DNA of 64,000 nt from Takakia lepidozioides (taxonomy: Eukaryota; Streptophyta; Takakiopsida; Takakiales; Takakiaceae), in the NCBI GenBank assembly GCA_030704615.1, contig CM060731.1, forward strand, positions 69,298,756 through 69,362,755, written 5' to 3'. Positions 1-12,805 of this stretch are shown here, piece after piece. The notes under the pieces are model-generated. The model had not been told where the DNA came from. It saw only the letters and a list, made by a program, of their open reading frames with translations, and ran no database searches. Within the stretch, counting starts at the first letter, position 1. Every line of letters begins with the position of its first letter. A program made the translations under genes and the position numbers.

Positions 1-3000
1 GACACAAAAAGTAAGTGTATGAATGAACTATTTTTCATTTGATTGCTGTAAAGAATGTGCAAGTCCAACAGAGAACTGACAATGTGCTCATTTGCACCGT
101 GCAGATGAATCTCTTCAAGTTTTTTGACGCTTGTAAGAAGCGACGAGCCGTTAAAGAGGCGTTTAGATTCACACGGCTGATACAGGGTCCATCCATACGA
201 GTTTTCAACATGCTTCTCTCTGTCTGTTCCCATGCAAAAGATGCAGATGGTAAGCCTCTTCGCAGAAACCCTAAACCCTAAATGCTATATCGACTCGTTT
301 TACAGAAAAAAAAGGGTTCATAGAGAGTCACATCTGGAAGCTATGAAGGAATTGGAGGTAGTCCGTTTGTTGGGTAATAGACCATCCTGTGTAGGACATG
401 TTGATGGTCTCAACTGTTCAATTTATTCGTTTCCCTGAGATGTTTCTCCCTAGTTGGATGGAGCACTTTAGTCATCACATATATGCAAGCAGTTGATTGG
501 GCCACTGAATCAATGGAATGAGTTCACTTCATCTCCTTTGTCTCTTGTTTCAGCTGCATGGCGAGTTTTAGGAATGCTGGAAAAGGCGGGGCTTAAGGCG
601 GATTGCATGTTCTACACCACCTTGATTTCAGCATGCTCCAAGGCTGGCAATGTCGACCTTGCTTTCAAGGCATGTCTTGAAGGAAGAACTACTGCACCAA
701 TAGTGTTGTGAGAGAATAAAGAAAAGAAGCTTTTACACATCCGAGAGAGAGAGAGGGAGAGAGAGAGGAGGGGGAATGGGTAGGTGCCTCCTGCCTTTGG
801 TTACCTGAGAATCACATCTAGAAAACTGAGACAACAGTTGATATCATTTTTGCTAGATCCAACAACTATATTACAATTTTATTGGATGGAATCCTTCAAC
901 CAGGGATACAAGAAAATCCAACATTCTAATTATGAACTTAGAAGGTGGGTCTAGCTATGTATTCGAAAATGCCAGTTCAGAAACAAATGACATTTGCTTT
1001 TGGCTGACCTTAGCCAGCTTTTGGCAGGTTTTCAATGAGATGGAGACTGCAGGCATAGAGGCAAACGTCCATACCTTTGGAGCTATGATTGATGGGTGTG
1101 CACGGGCTGGACATCTGCCAAAATCATTTGGTGTTTATGGAATCATGATCTCAAAGGTGGTTCGCTGCACTTCTGTGTTATCAGTTCTCTTCCTGGCTCG
1201 TTGGTGGACTATTCTTTATAATTCATTTGTCCTATGACCGTAAAACAATGGGTTTGAGCAGACTCATGCCATCGTCGCAGGTATTAGGAATTGTTCACTG
1301 GGATTGGATAATTCTTAGCAGTCAGACAGGTCTGAAGCATGAAGTAAATGCTACTTCGCTTTGTTGCTAAGTAATGGGAATCGTGATTTAAGGCAGAGAA
1401 CTTCCTCAGCTTGTTGGCACCTTCAATGTCAGATATTAGTTCTCCTGCCACTTTTTGTTCTCTGCACTATCTGAGATCAACATGTATCGGGAAGCCGATT
1501 CTGACTGTCAGATTATGCAACTTAAATGTACAGAAGGTGAAGCCTGACCGAGTGATATTCAACACCCTGATCAATGCATGTGGTCGCGCTGGAGCTGTTG
1601 AGCGCGCATTTGATGTGTTGTCAGATATGAAAGCTGAAGCGACCCCTGTCACACCAGATCATGTCACCTTCGGTGCCCTCATTACTGCTTGTGACCGTGC
1701 TGGCCAGGTATATCTGTTGCCATTTTCTGTCTGTTCGCTGGAGTCCTTGAAATTTGCTTTGATGGCGTATGATCTACTCATGTGGGGGACGCAGTAATTT
1801 GGTCCTGCACACACAAAGAGAGGACAGCCACACAAAATCTCATCCATGTAGTGATGCACAGGTGGACAGAGCCCTTGAAGTCTACAGGACAATGCGAGCA
1901 AGCCGAATAAGAGGAACACCGGAGTGTTATACTGCGGCTGTGCATGCTTGCAGTCAAAATGGCAGATTGAAGCTTGCTTTTACTGTATTTGAAGATCTTA
2001 AGAAGGATGGCATTCGACCAGATGAGGTATTCCTTGCATACAGTTAATGGTGGTGTCTTGGCCATAAAGTCTAGCTGCAGCTGAGGCCTCCCAGCAGTGA
2101 CACCAGTTAACCAAGTGCTTAACATTATCAGAGTTAATAGTATCAAGCAAGATACGGTTATTTGCAGCCCTTTGGTACAGGTTGGAGTAATTGAATAACG
2201 GCTAAAGTCGCAACCTTCTGAAACTTGTTCAGCACATGTTGAATGTGGCTCAGGTGGTGATGTAGTGGTCACAGCTTGACAGCAGGTATGCTTTTGAAAG
2301 CATGACACGGTGATGGTGAGGGGGAGAGTCAGTGTAAAGCTACTGTCGAATTTGACGAGCAAATGCTGGCTTGGCATACCTCTGGCTTCCAGATGGGGTC
2401 CGAAGGGTCGTCGTTGTTTCCTCCCTATGTCAACTTCGCCAATAACTGTAGTCTCTGGAGTATGAGTGAACTTTCTTCAGTTTTCCTAGGTTCCCCTGTG
2501 TTAAGAAGCCATAAGAGCTAGTAATAGCGAACTCGTGAAGAGGGTCGGCAAGCTAAGGGTCATATTATGCCACTGTGTAAAATGAGCCTGCAATCCACGT
2601 CTCCAAGCACTTCATGGTTGCTTCCATGCGATGAACACCTACAGCAGTTGCATGCCCTGAGGAACTCTTTGGTAAGCTCAGATGAGGCTAAAGAGCATTT
2701 GTGTACTTGCAAGGGTTAGCTAAGTTGTAACATCACTGTTGTTTGTGCTAAGCAGCAGTTGGTTTGTATGGGCACAGGTTTTTTTTAGTGCATTGGTGGA
2801 TGTTGCGGGTCATGCTGGGCAAATTGATGCAGCCTTCAATGTACTCCAAGAGATGAAGAGCGTGGGCATGGTGCCAGGAGTCGTGGTGTATAGTTCCCTG
2901 ATGGGTGTCTGTAGCAATGTAGGTGGCCCAAAATGGTGATCTTATGTTTGTGTCCAGTAGCTTCACTTGAAGCTGGGTTCTTCATACCTTCCTGCATTAC

Positions 3001-6000
3001 AGCATACCTTGTTTGGCTAGCTTGGTGAAACTCGTGCCAGTGTTGTGGGTATGCCTGCACATGCAATTTTTGGGCCTGTGTGTTATGAGACATTAGGCAT
3101 ACACCTAAGTTACATACAATATTCTGCGTACCATGTCTTGAGCATTTTCTACACAGTCATGCTTTAAGCTTGAGTTTTGCCTCTCTGTTTGGTTGTCAGT
3201 TAAGATACTTGTGGTCTGTTATTACTTCTACGTAGAGCACATACTGGTGACAGTGTGTTCTTTAGTGTTAAAAGGAGCTGTTCAACTTACTCCTGTGGAT
3301 CATGCAGTTGGGCAACTGGGAGAGAGCGTTGGTTGTGTATAAGGAGATAAAAATCTCTGGTTTACGGCCCACTGTATCGACTTTCAATGCCCTTATGACT
3401 GCTCTATGTACGTCCTCGAACAGATCCAATGAGAATCCGCTTGAATGTACTGTTCACATGTTCAGCACAAACTGAAGATTAAGTGCATGGCCAGTAGCCT
3501 TGGAAGTTAGTTGAAGTAGCAGTATCTTTACATCTAAAGGGATGTACACATAACTGAACCTCTGACTTGAGGCTTATTCTGAGTTCTTAAGTCTTTTGAT
3601 TGAATGGAGCAGGTGGCGGAAAGCAGCTGCAGAATGCGTTGGGTGTATTGCAAGATTTGAGGAAGGCAGGGGTGATCCCAAATGATGTTACCTACAGTGT
3701 TTTGCTGAAGGCTTGTGAGAAGTGAGCAACCCCCCCCCCCCCCCAACACACCCCCTCACTCCTCTTGGGAACCGCCTTATCCAGTTCTCCACTTTTGTAT
3801 GACTTCACAAAGTTCAATTCTTCCATTCCTTCTCTGAGATATGTTTGACCGAGTTCCTTTTGTTCTCACTTGCTGCACTACTGTCCCATAAGCTGTGCGT
3901 TCATTCTAGAAGGGTGAATGGAGGAGAGCCAAAATTAGACCTTCTCAGGAAACATCTTTCTCCGAAACTCTTTGGGCTTTTTGGATATGCTTTGGTTCTT
4001 TGTTTCCCGCATATTATGAGATATAAGGCAGATACCACTGTCTCTTTAGAGACTCATAGGCTTTTGCTGAGACTTTCAGAAGTGCCTGGCAGTTTACCTG
4101 CAGGAGGCTTCCTCTTTGGGCAATTTTGATGTGGTTGTATTTGTTGTTCTACTTTGTCCCATGGGCCCTCAGGGCCCCTTTCACTCTCTTGTTTGTGTTC
4201 CATATGCCCTTGGGCCTGCTGTGGACGTTCTTAATTTCCAGAGAAGTCTGTCGGCATATCTTCATGAGGGTCTCAATTTTAAGAGTATATCTTGATATGA
4301 AAGACTGGATTTTGGGCTTGTTCATGGCCCCTTTTCTTCATTTTTCTTCCATTATTTTATCCTATAAGCTCTTTGAGCTTTTTGCAGTCATAAAGTTTCT
4401 TTCTTCCCTTCTCTTGTTCCTTTCTTGCTCTTGCTTCATACCTATGTTCTATCCGTGTTTGCAGCATATCTGCACAAGGCGTTAAATCTTAGACAATCCC
4501 TTGATCAGTAGTTGTTTTGGTGCTTGTTGGGGGCCCCACTCTCTTTCTTCTTTCATGCTTTTCTTGTCCCATGAGCTCTTTGAGCTTTCCGCGGACGTTA
4601 TGAAGTATCATTTCCTTTCATGATATCAGGATGGTAGCATGCTACCAGCTGCTGGGACTTGCAAGGCTTCCTCTGGGTACTCTTTTGAGTGAAAAATACC
4701 AAACTAGTAAATCAACTCGCAACTCTGGAAATCTGCATAATCTGTGAGCTCAAGGACCAGTAGCAAACAGCCGGTGGTGTTTTGACACTTGGTCTGAATG
4801 TACAGGGAAGATAAGGCAGAGCTGGCGCTGGAGCTTTATACAAGTGCAAGGGCAGAGGGCGTGAACCCCAGTCTGGTCATGTGTGACAGTCTCACTGGTG
4901 TGTTTCTGACAATGTATTTTGTGCCTAGCCTAAGGAGAAATGAAATGAAATGAAATGTTGCTTTATAGAGAAAGGAAGGAGAATGAAAGCAAGCTCTATA
5001 ACCTCTACAAAGGCCCAAAGAGCTTATGGGATGGTAACAAAGAACAATTAAAAAGACAGTAGACCTAATGCAGGAGTTGAAGACATTTTGTCCACTGGAG
5101 GCCCAAAGGGCATTGGGACCAAAAGAAAATGTCAGACACGCAAGACATTGACTTAGGCTTTTATGTGTACACTGATTGGAATGGATCTCCCGGGAGTACC
5201 TAGTGATCTTTTTGTCATGCCATGCCTTAAGCAGCTGACTCCCATGTTGTCTCCAGGGAATTGGTGACATGCCGACATATACTTAGTGTGCACTTGAAGA
5301 GACATCATCTTACAACCTTGCAATAACTAGTGTATGTGCTACGACTGGCAGATGTTGCCAGTTTCAGAATACAAAGTCAGGATTTTGGGCAAGTCTTAGG
5401 GAGCACTGGACCATGCTTATGCATGAGAAAGACTAAAGTCCTGTTCTTATCACTGCTGCTGTGCAGCCTAATAAGATCAAGGTGAACATCACAGGTAAAA
5501 GGTAAGATTGTGAGATCAAGGTAAACAGATTTTTGTTAGAAGTCAACTTCAATACGTCCATCCAACAGTACTTGGTGGTGGTGGTGGGAATGAGGCAGGC
5601 CTGTGTTTGCGGCGTGTCCGAAGCCGTTCGCCTCCCCCCCAGATTCCATCCCCGCTTGGCCCTTTGCTGTCTAACAACCTCAATGCTCCCCCTCATGAGC
5701 AATGGTATGTAAATAGCTCCCCTCTCTATTTTCCTTTTTTATTTCTTAGGAGGGGCCAGACCCCGTTCTTCTCTCACAGCCATCCTCAATGTGTATTAAG
5801 CTTTAGTTTTAGTTGTGAGCCAGTTGACATCGCATCTCATCGTCCCACACTTTTCTCTGGGTGACAGAGACTGCAGTTGTTCTGCTGAACTAGCAGGCTT
5901 TTTTGCCTTGTGTGCAATACACCCTTGCTTTAGAATAGAGTTGTTTTGTGTTTGCAACTCAGAATTTTGGCACTGTGTGTTGCAGGGTGACCTGGGCCCT

Positions 6001-8636
6001 GGCTGTATATCGCCAAACAATTGCAGCAGGTGGGATCCCGACAATTAAGTCTCTGGCCCGATTGTTGGGTTGCTTGCGCGCAGCAGAAAAACGTCGTGAT
6101 CCCAGCTTCTTTGATGAAGGGAGCCTCTCCCTTTATGGCCTTTCCCGGCTGGCGAGTGCAATGGCTGTTGGTGATGGCTGTGGTGTTTATGACCCTCGCG
6201 CTCTTGCGCTCTTTGAGGTTGTTTTTTGTGTTGATGCTATTTTAGTCTTTCAGGAGTGACTGGCTAGTAGTAATCCACGGTCATAACTGGGTTTCAATTC
6301 TTGCTCTTGTCGGATTCTTGCTTGTGATACCTCATTGAAGTCCTACAGCCATTGGTTGAAAGCAATTAACCATGGTGACAAGTTGCCCTCTGGTGGTGTA
6401 ATCAAGGAATTGATGTGAAGGAAGAGCCCTTGTAGCTTGCTAGGTGAGGAAAATTGCAGTAGAAGTGGGCTCTCTTAATACTAAGTCTGATTTGCACAAA
6501 ATGTCAAGGCCGTCCAACTGCCTTCAGGGGTTTGCTTGCTCTCATGTCTCTTTACAGGATGAATGACCCATCTAGGTTCTTTTTCAGGGGGGTTCCAACT
6601 CAAGCTCCTGTCCATTAATATTACTTGAGGGATTGCAGTGGAATGCTCAATTATGGAATCATCATTAAACTAACCAGGTGAAGCATCAAGATGCTCTCTT
6701 CAACAAAATTTGCCTCGATGATTGCAGGAGGCAGCTGCTATAGGTGTTGTTCCACATTTCTCCTACACTGCTGGTCCAATAGTTGTCAATACAGACAATA
6801 TGGCTGTCTTTGTTGCTGAGGTAACCTCTTTCCACCTTCATCTCCAGCTAGGCGTTTACATGTGTTGGAGGCAGATAGGCAGAGATAGGGTGTGTACTCT
6901 CAGACGTTGTTTGCTGTAGCCTTGTGGCTATAGACCCTGGAGATAGAGAGAGAGACAGATGGGAGATGTAGGGAGTGTTGCACCTGCAGGAATCGCAGGT
7001 GCTTACGTCATAGAGCAAATTCACACAAATTTCCAGAGTGAAACAAAGTTGATGTGGCCCTGCCGCAGTGTCAAGTTTGTCCATAGCAACTTCTATCTTA
7101 CTGGGCCAACCCATTGTGATGTTGGAGACATTTTCAGCATAGCAGTAGCAGATTCATCGATGAGTAAGTTGATGAGATTTCACTATGTGGAAGGTTTTAC
7201 AAGGTGTCTTTGTTTGTCAAACACTAAGCTTGTGTGCCTTCTTAGAGAATATCGCACATTGTCACGCTGTCTTGCTGATGCCTGGTGGATTTTGGATTGT
7301 TCAGGTTTGCATGCTTACTCTATTAAAAGGTCTGAAACATCGGAATGATGCTGGTAAGTAAAGTTGTCTGCGTTGATGCTCTTAGAATTATTAGAGAGAT
7401 GTCAGTTCATACTCTGCCGGTTCCTGGTTGAGTGCCTGGTTTAGCCTTCACAGCTCTGGCAGCTCGGCTTCATCCTGAAATTGTTCATACTTCTTAGCTG
7501 GTGCTCATCTGACACCCCAGTTCACAGTCAGGTTAACCAGTGACTACATGTGTGGTGTGGGATCTGTGCAGGTGCCCGCCTACATTCCGTGTCCATCACC
7601 TTCTTGGTACAGAAGAAGGGTGTATTTACTCTCAACAGAGGCTTAAGGGGTGTCACCATTGTCGGCAGGTATGGATCGCTCTATGTTCTGTTGCTAGCTT
7701 GCAGGTTGTGGTCTTCAAACCATCCCAAATCTGGATTTGTAGAACTATGAAACCAGAAGCTGATCTAGGCTGGAGCCCTTCTCAACTCCTCCCGGACGTA
7801 AGCTAGAAGTGACTCAATTCTGTCTCCAACAGATGCATGAGGACTTGTGCTTCAAGTGTCCAATCCTCTGCCATTTTATGTGCAAGCAAATTATCTACAC
7901 ATCATCTTATAAACTCAGGACAAGGAGGCGTCGATTTATTGATATCAAGGGATCCCAGCTTACTTTTCACATCCCTCAGTCTGGAATCACAGCTTGGAGA
8001 CTCTCTTATCACTATTCTGTGACAAGTCCTCCATTCCTTCATGAGTAAATCTTATGGTTAGAAGTCCTGCTCTTGCAATCTTATTCTATGATCATGTAAG
8101 TCTTGACATAATGGCATCTTCTGGGGAGCTCAAACAGGACTGGTCAGGCAGTGGCTGCCCTGCTGAGGCGTTTGCGGTTGAAGTACCAAGGACACGACAG
8201 CTCTGGCAAGATTCGAATCACTGTGGGTGCCATCCGCAGATTGCTAGAACCCACACCCAGCCCGCAAACACTGAACCCCACTCTCCGGCCGGCAGAAGTC
8301 GGGGCTTCCCCATATTCACGGTTAGCGAAAAGCATTGCTGAGCAGCAGCGTGCGATAAGAATGGGCGAGGTTCCTCCATTCTCTTCAGAAGTGGATCTTC
8401 GGTCAGGATTGGGATACAGGGCTGGCCCTGAGAAAGGGGGAGCCGCGACTTGGAATCAGCGTCCGCAGGGTGGCTGGGAGAACTACCCATCAGAGTCGCA
8501 TGGTTATGAGCAGGGTGGCTGGGAGAACTACCCATCAGAGTCACGTGGTTATGAGCGTAACGGATCAAGGAGGCCAAATGGACCTTCAAAAGTAGGGGGC
8601 CCACCCATGAGCTGGGAAAGGAAGAAAAGGCCTTAA
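1..8636 (+). CDS. MRL1: MRL1-like PPR protein (rbcL mRNA maturation), 3' part of gene
   Basis: This encodes the C-terminal part of MRL1, a chloroplast pentatricopeptide-repeat protein that stabilises the rbcL transcript. Exons, all phase-consistent: 1-10, 105-249, 554-669, 1028-1156, 1534-1707, 1862-2026, 2778-2918, 3308-3407, 3613-3721, 4806-4897, 5599-5704, 5986-6217, 6728-6820, 7305-7353, 7572-7668 and 8138-8636 (stop at 8634). Hallmarks are ACKKRRAVKEAFRFT in the first full exon, then successive P-type PPRs (NVHTFGAMIDGCARAG, KPDRVIFNTLINACG, ALVDVAGHAGQIDAAF, SSLMGVCSN). The MRL1-specific C-terminal domain follows: VYDPRALALFE, LLKGLKHRNDAG, a GRTGQAVAALLRRL-like stretch and a terminal SIAEQQRAIRMG. 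The donor at 670 is GC instead of GT; the reading frame supports it. The last exon carries an extra tail of about 90 residues with a 15-residue repeat. The 5' exons lie outside the window. Identification rests on remembered family similarity and is strong across every exon. Confidence 0.93.
3722..5598. repeat. Repeat-bearing MRL1 introns with inverted repeat arms
   Basis: These are the two introns flanking the 4806-4897 exon, plus that exon. T-rich sequence around 4350-4625 carries repeated motifs like AAGCTCTTTGAGC and TTTCTTTC. Around 4930-5130 the complementary A-rich form appears (AAGAGCTTATGGGATGG, ATGAAATGAAATG). The arms could pair across the small exon. A C-homopolymer of about 16 bases sits at 3730-3745. 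The family is not recognised; a MITE or SINE remnant is possible. The 119-codon open frame near 4126 is T-rich intron, not a gene. Confidence 0.4.
6885..6955 (-). mobile_element. LINE-family 3' tail fragment in an MRL1 intron
   Basis: A short piece resembling GACGTTGTTTGCCGTAGCCTTG, followed by GA-rich simple sequence. It is the same 3' tail found at about 42.2, 47.5, 47.9, 54.6, 56.3 and 61.5 kb. Only the tail is present, as expected for a severely 5'-truncated insertion. Confidence 0.5.
8466..8555 (+). repeat. 45-bp tandem duplication in the MRL1 last exon
   Basis: Two in-frame 45-bp units (8466-8510 and 8511-8555) encode the 15-residue repeat QGGWENYPSESxGYE. The units differ at very few bases, so the duplication is recent or homogenised. 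It lies in the hydrophilic tail after the conserved MRL1 C-terminus. Confidence 0.9.
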
Positions 8637-11600
8637 TTCTTTATCAAATTTTGACTGGAGTTGTCAAGTATCATTCTGCTTCCCATTTCATGGGCACAAA
8701 TTTATAGATTACAGTGTATTTCATAGCTTAATCTGCTGAGTAAAGCCGTGGCACAGTTGCAGTACATTAATACTCTATGTACTCTCTGCTTGCTGTCATG
8801 AACACCCTGCTGCAAGCTTTGATTGTGGTTCCTAGTTCCATAGTCGGGGTACTGTGAGGCTGGCATTGCCCTCGGGGGCGCTTGCTTGTTCCCCCCCCCT
8901 TGTTCAAAACCCATTCATCTGTAATAACAAGCAAAATGCAAATGGCGGGAGCTTCTTGGATGCCTTGCATCCTACCCTACATTGCAGGTGTTGTGTTACA
9001 TAACTTTTGAGTGTATGATACTAAACATGATGTTTTTTTATGAGTGTTTTACAGAGTCCTTTGTCAAGAGTACTGCTGGAGGCCTGCAAGGTGGAGGCAT
9101 AGGTAGCAGTGCTGAACTCTCTCAATGAGAAAGCTCTTGCTGCAGTGTCACAAGTAAGAGAGATGACTCACCCAGACACCTTTGATCACCATAGCCCAGC
9201 GTGTCTCCATCCACTCGATGATCTTTGACCAACGACGCAAGCGTTTCGGTGGGTTGTATCCTGGGTGTCGTAGTGGAGACCAGGAGAGACTGAAAAGTTG
9301 ATGTTTGTGACTCACAGAAACAAGAACATGCACTCACAAACATTTCCACACAACATACAGAATAGCAGATTTTTCTATCACCTGCAGCAACAGGAATTTT
9401 CCGACCAGAAATGGAACTACCAATATACTTCTGAATAGATCTAAGCATCTGAATTCTCTAGCATGATCCAGTTATGTAATCGGCATTGCCCTAAAAGGAA
9501 TCTCCAGGTCTGTTGATGCACATTGCTGAGAGGTAGCTCAGTGTCTCCCCAATAACCGGAAGCCCAGATCAGCCAAGTGGAAGGGGGTAGAAGAGGGCTG
9601 TCGATCTCAACCATGGTTATCATACTACCCAGGTAGCCCTCCAATATTCACAATCTACTACAGAGTTCAACACCTGCAGTTTTCCGTCTGTGTCTCTTCA
9701 CTTGCACTTGTAACTAAAGTGTACAGACAGGTCTGTCATGTACCAGAGCGTTAAGGAGCGTCCTCCATCACTTGCGCTCTCAAGTGCCCAGAAAGCACGC
9801 TTGAATCCCCGGATGATGCAGCTGCTACCTCATGCCTCATGATAATCTCTGTGGTAGCCGCAGAGCCTGTTACAAGACAACTTTGTAGACAACCTATCTT
9901 GCAATGGAACCACTGAACGGAATTGCCTGCCCACACCTACATTACACACTCGTAGATTGAATCAAAAGTAGCCCTACAGGAAATTCTTGAGGACATTCCA
10001 GAAGACTTACCATGAAATAAAAGACCTATAACATAGGAAGGAAAATCAGCATTGATGCCCTCTACGCCCTAAATGTGTGCAAACTGTACCAAACTTTACA
10101 ATCCTCTGATCAGGAAACACACTGATGCATGTTTGTTAAGTAAGGTCAGGGTGACAGCGGCGGTGATAGGAAGCATTCACTACGTTCTGCCAATGAGCAA
10201 AGGGATAAGATGGCTGGGGACCCCTCAGGATATTTTTAAGGATGTAGATCATACTGTGAAGATGCATGCAAATTTTCAATCTGAAAGTCAAGAGGAAATT
10301 GTCCAGACAAGTAGAAATTAGAAGAGAAAACGATAATATTAGGGCACTCAACTCTCACAGACAACAGGAAATTAGAAACCAGTCCTGCATGACCCCACAA
10401 ACCTGCTTCAGTGTCTCTTTCACAGGAGATCGGGCATTCAGTACCATAATGTCTGAGCTGCTCATGGTAATGATATGGAAGAGTACCAACAAGTCACGGT
10501 GGACTGTAGTGCAGCAGTATTGTGACAGGGAAGTCTTGGGGGGGTCACTTGTTACACACCAGAAACTGAGAAACAATCAGTATAAGAAACAGTCCTGGCT
10601 GGTGAATTAAGACCTACTTAAGAGGAACATGCCTTATCCCCTGGATGATTTACTATTGGAACAATCTTAGTTGGGAACAATCTTTGGTTTGGGCCGATTG
10701 AGTCCACCATACATGATTCATGGAAAAAGGGACATAATGTTCACTTGATCGTAGACACTCACTGCACATCTTTGAAGCACCCATAAGTCAATTTACAACA
10801 ACCGCAAGTCTTAGACTAGATGAACAACATTTTTATTACTTCAAAAAAAAGGTTTGATGCCATAGTGAAATCATGGTTCTCATGGAGCAGTCTTTAATGA
10901 ATTTAAACCTCTAGAATTTCAAGCTCCTAAGTGCAGGGTGTACTTCTGTGAGTGGTTCGTATACTCGGAGCTCTTCTCCGAGCTCTACAACTATCAACTT
11001 CATCAGGCTACATTGCCTTGATCTTCTTCGGTCCGACAATATAGGTGAGGTTTCAAACAAGGCTACACCGTTTGGGACGACTGCAAAAACAAGTTCGTCA
11101 CTACACGTCGGAGATTGGATACCCACTGTCGTACCTTCATCCCCTTGTCTATAGCAGACCCATTTCTCTGCTGCAGCCAGCTCAAACCCAAGGTAGGGAT
11201 CAGAAACTCTGCTACATGTGTTTCCACATGCATCTACAACCGAGCTTCAAAATTAGGACTATCAGGGGCGGACCCTTGCACACTGAGAACAATCTGCATA
11301 GGAGGGCTATGTGTGGGTGTCGGCCGTACCTCTAGGTAAAACAACATAGCAGCTTCACCATTCTCATGATCTCTAACATGGTACCTTGCAACGTCTCCTT
11401 GCCATTTGAAGGCTTCGACTGATGCCTTGCCCCCGTCAGTCTCACAACTGAGCTTGGCTGCATCTTCTACCCCATTGCAATCGCTGTCCTACTTTATAAA
11501 GATTAACTCAACCTGCCTATCATCATAGTCTTGGTAACATATGTTACCAAAGACATCTAGCAAGGAGACACTCATGGGAGGGAAGTGCTCTCCAACTGAT

Positions 11601-12289
11601 AAATCTGAATCAATTTGGCAACGCGGTTGCAAAATCCCACATACCGGACGGTAACGTATGTCGCGTGAAGGCTAGAGGCATGAGCCTGGCCAACTTCCCA
11701 GGATACAAACCCACAATCCTACTAAGAACTATGGATGAGCCGGCAACCTCTCGTTGTAACATCAAAGAGAGATCCAAATTAAAGACGCAGTCTATACTTC
11801 GGACCTGAGACGATTATGCGTGGCATAGCTGGGCCGAAATCGTTTGTTGTTGGGGTAGTTCTTCTTCTCGAATCTGATGATTTGTCCTTTTGGGGTCCTC
11901 GACCTCCATTCACCCAGCTCATCGTCATTGTCAATCCACTCCAACTCCAGATTGAGTTGTAACTGATCCACAATACATTCAAGGTATAAAAAGGTCAGCC
12001 CTTATGAATATACACCTAGAGCTTATGGCAGATCTAGAGCTTGTGGCAGATGTCTCCTACCCGTTTATATGATTCTTGACAAAAGAGACGGTAGGATCAT
12101 GAGCACCTCGGAAAGGGCTGCATGTTAATATAGTAGGAAGGAAAGAGATTTCGGGCTGCATGTACATGTATAGCAATGAAAGAATATAGAATTGTAATTA
12201 GAATGTGTACACAAAAACAAACACTCCTATCCAACCAGGCAATTGGCAATCAAGGCAAAGTTATCCTCTTTGAAGATTTTCCAGAGTGA
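8637..12289. other. Intergenic, no intact gene recognised
   Basis: Past the MRL1 stop I see no recognisable gene. A short minus-strand stretch (9172-9296) is bounded by AG and GT signals and open, reading RIQPTETLASLVKDHRV, but I could not place it. Sequence at 9345-9412 (TACAGAATAGCAGATTTTT, CTGCAGCAACAGGAATT) recurs at 52485-52550 in the same orientation, so it belongs to a dispersed repeat. The coding-like remnant at 10.9-11.98 kb is listed separately. Confidence 0.5.
10911..11982 (-). pseudogene. Unidentified coding-like remnant
   Basis: On the minus strand several adjoining stretches have coding-like composition but in different frames with stops between them. Examples are LELEWIDNDDELGEWRSRTP (near 11.9 kb), VARYHVRDHENGEAAMLFYL (near 11.35 kb) and KLIVVELGEELRVYEPLTEV (near 10.95 kb). 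I cannot name a family. It may be a decayed host gene or a transposon protein. No single open frame spans the region. Confidence 0.3.
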
Positions 12290-12805
12290 GGCAGACTGGG
12301 GTGACAAGCATATTGAGTGACAACAGACACCAGGGTGACTGGGAAGGGAGTGTCACTCCAAACTTGACTAAGTATTAGATTTATTCAGAAGAAGTGTCAC
12401 CCCATGTGTAGGGTGACACAAAACAGAGCCAGGTGACACAGGTGACAGTAACCACACCGGGGTGAAGGGTGACTGGCATCCAGAGTGACACCAGACAACA
12501 GGGTGACACGGAAGGGAGTGTCACTCCAGGTATTAAAATCAGACCTGGACCCGGGTGACAGGTGACATCATCCTTATTGACACCAGACAACACCAGGGTG
12601 ACACAGAAGGGAGTGTCACTCCAAACATGACTAAGTATTAAAGTGTCACCCCATACAGAGGGTGACACAAACTAGTGGTGACACGGACTCTGGTGAAGAG
12701 TGACACCAAGGGACAACTTGACAAAGTATTGAAATATAGTAAGAGGAGTGTGTCACCCCACGCTGGTGACAATAACCACCACAGGAGCTGGGGTGACACT
12801 ATCGC
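12290..12805. repeat. Irregular GGTGACA / TGTCACC array
   Basis: About 500 bp is built from dispersed copies of GGTGACAC and its reverse complement GTGTCACC, with longer shared blocks such as GGGAGTGTCACTCCA that recur every 60-130 bp. Direct and inverted copies alternate, so the strand is highly self-complementary. The minus strand stays open for 95 codons through it only because of the repeats. No known satellite family is recognised. Confidence 0.75.

Noticed and set aside
4126-4485. 119-codon hydrophobic open frame
   Set aside because: Lies inside an MRL1 intron in T-rich sequence; hydrophobicity follows from base composition.
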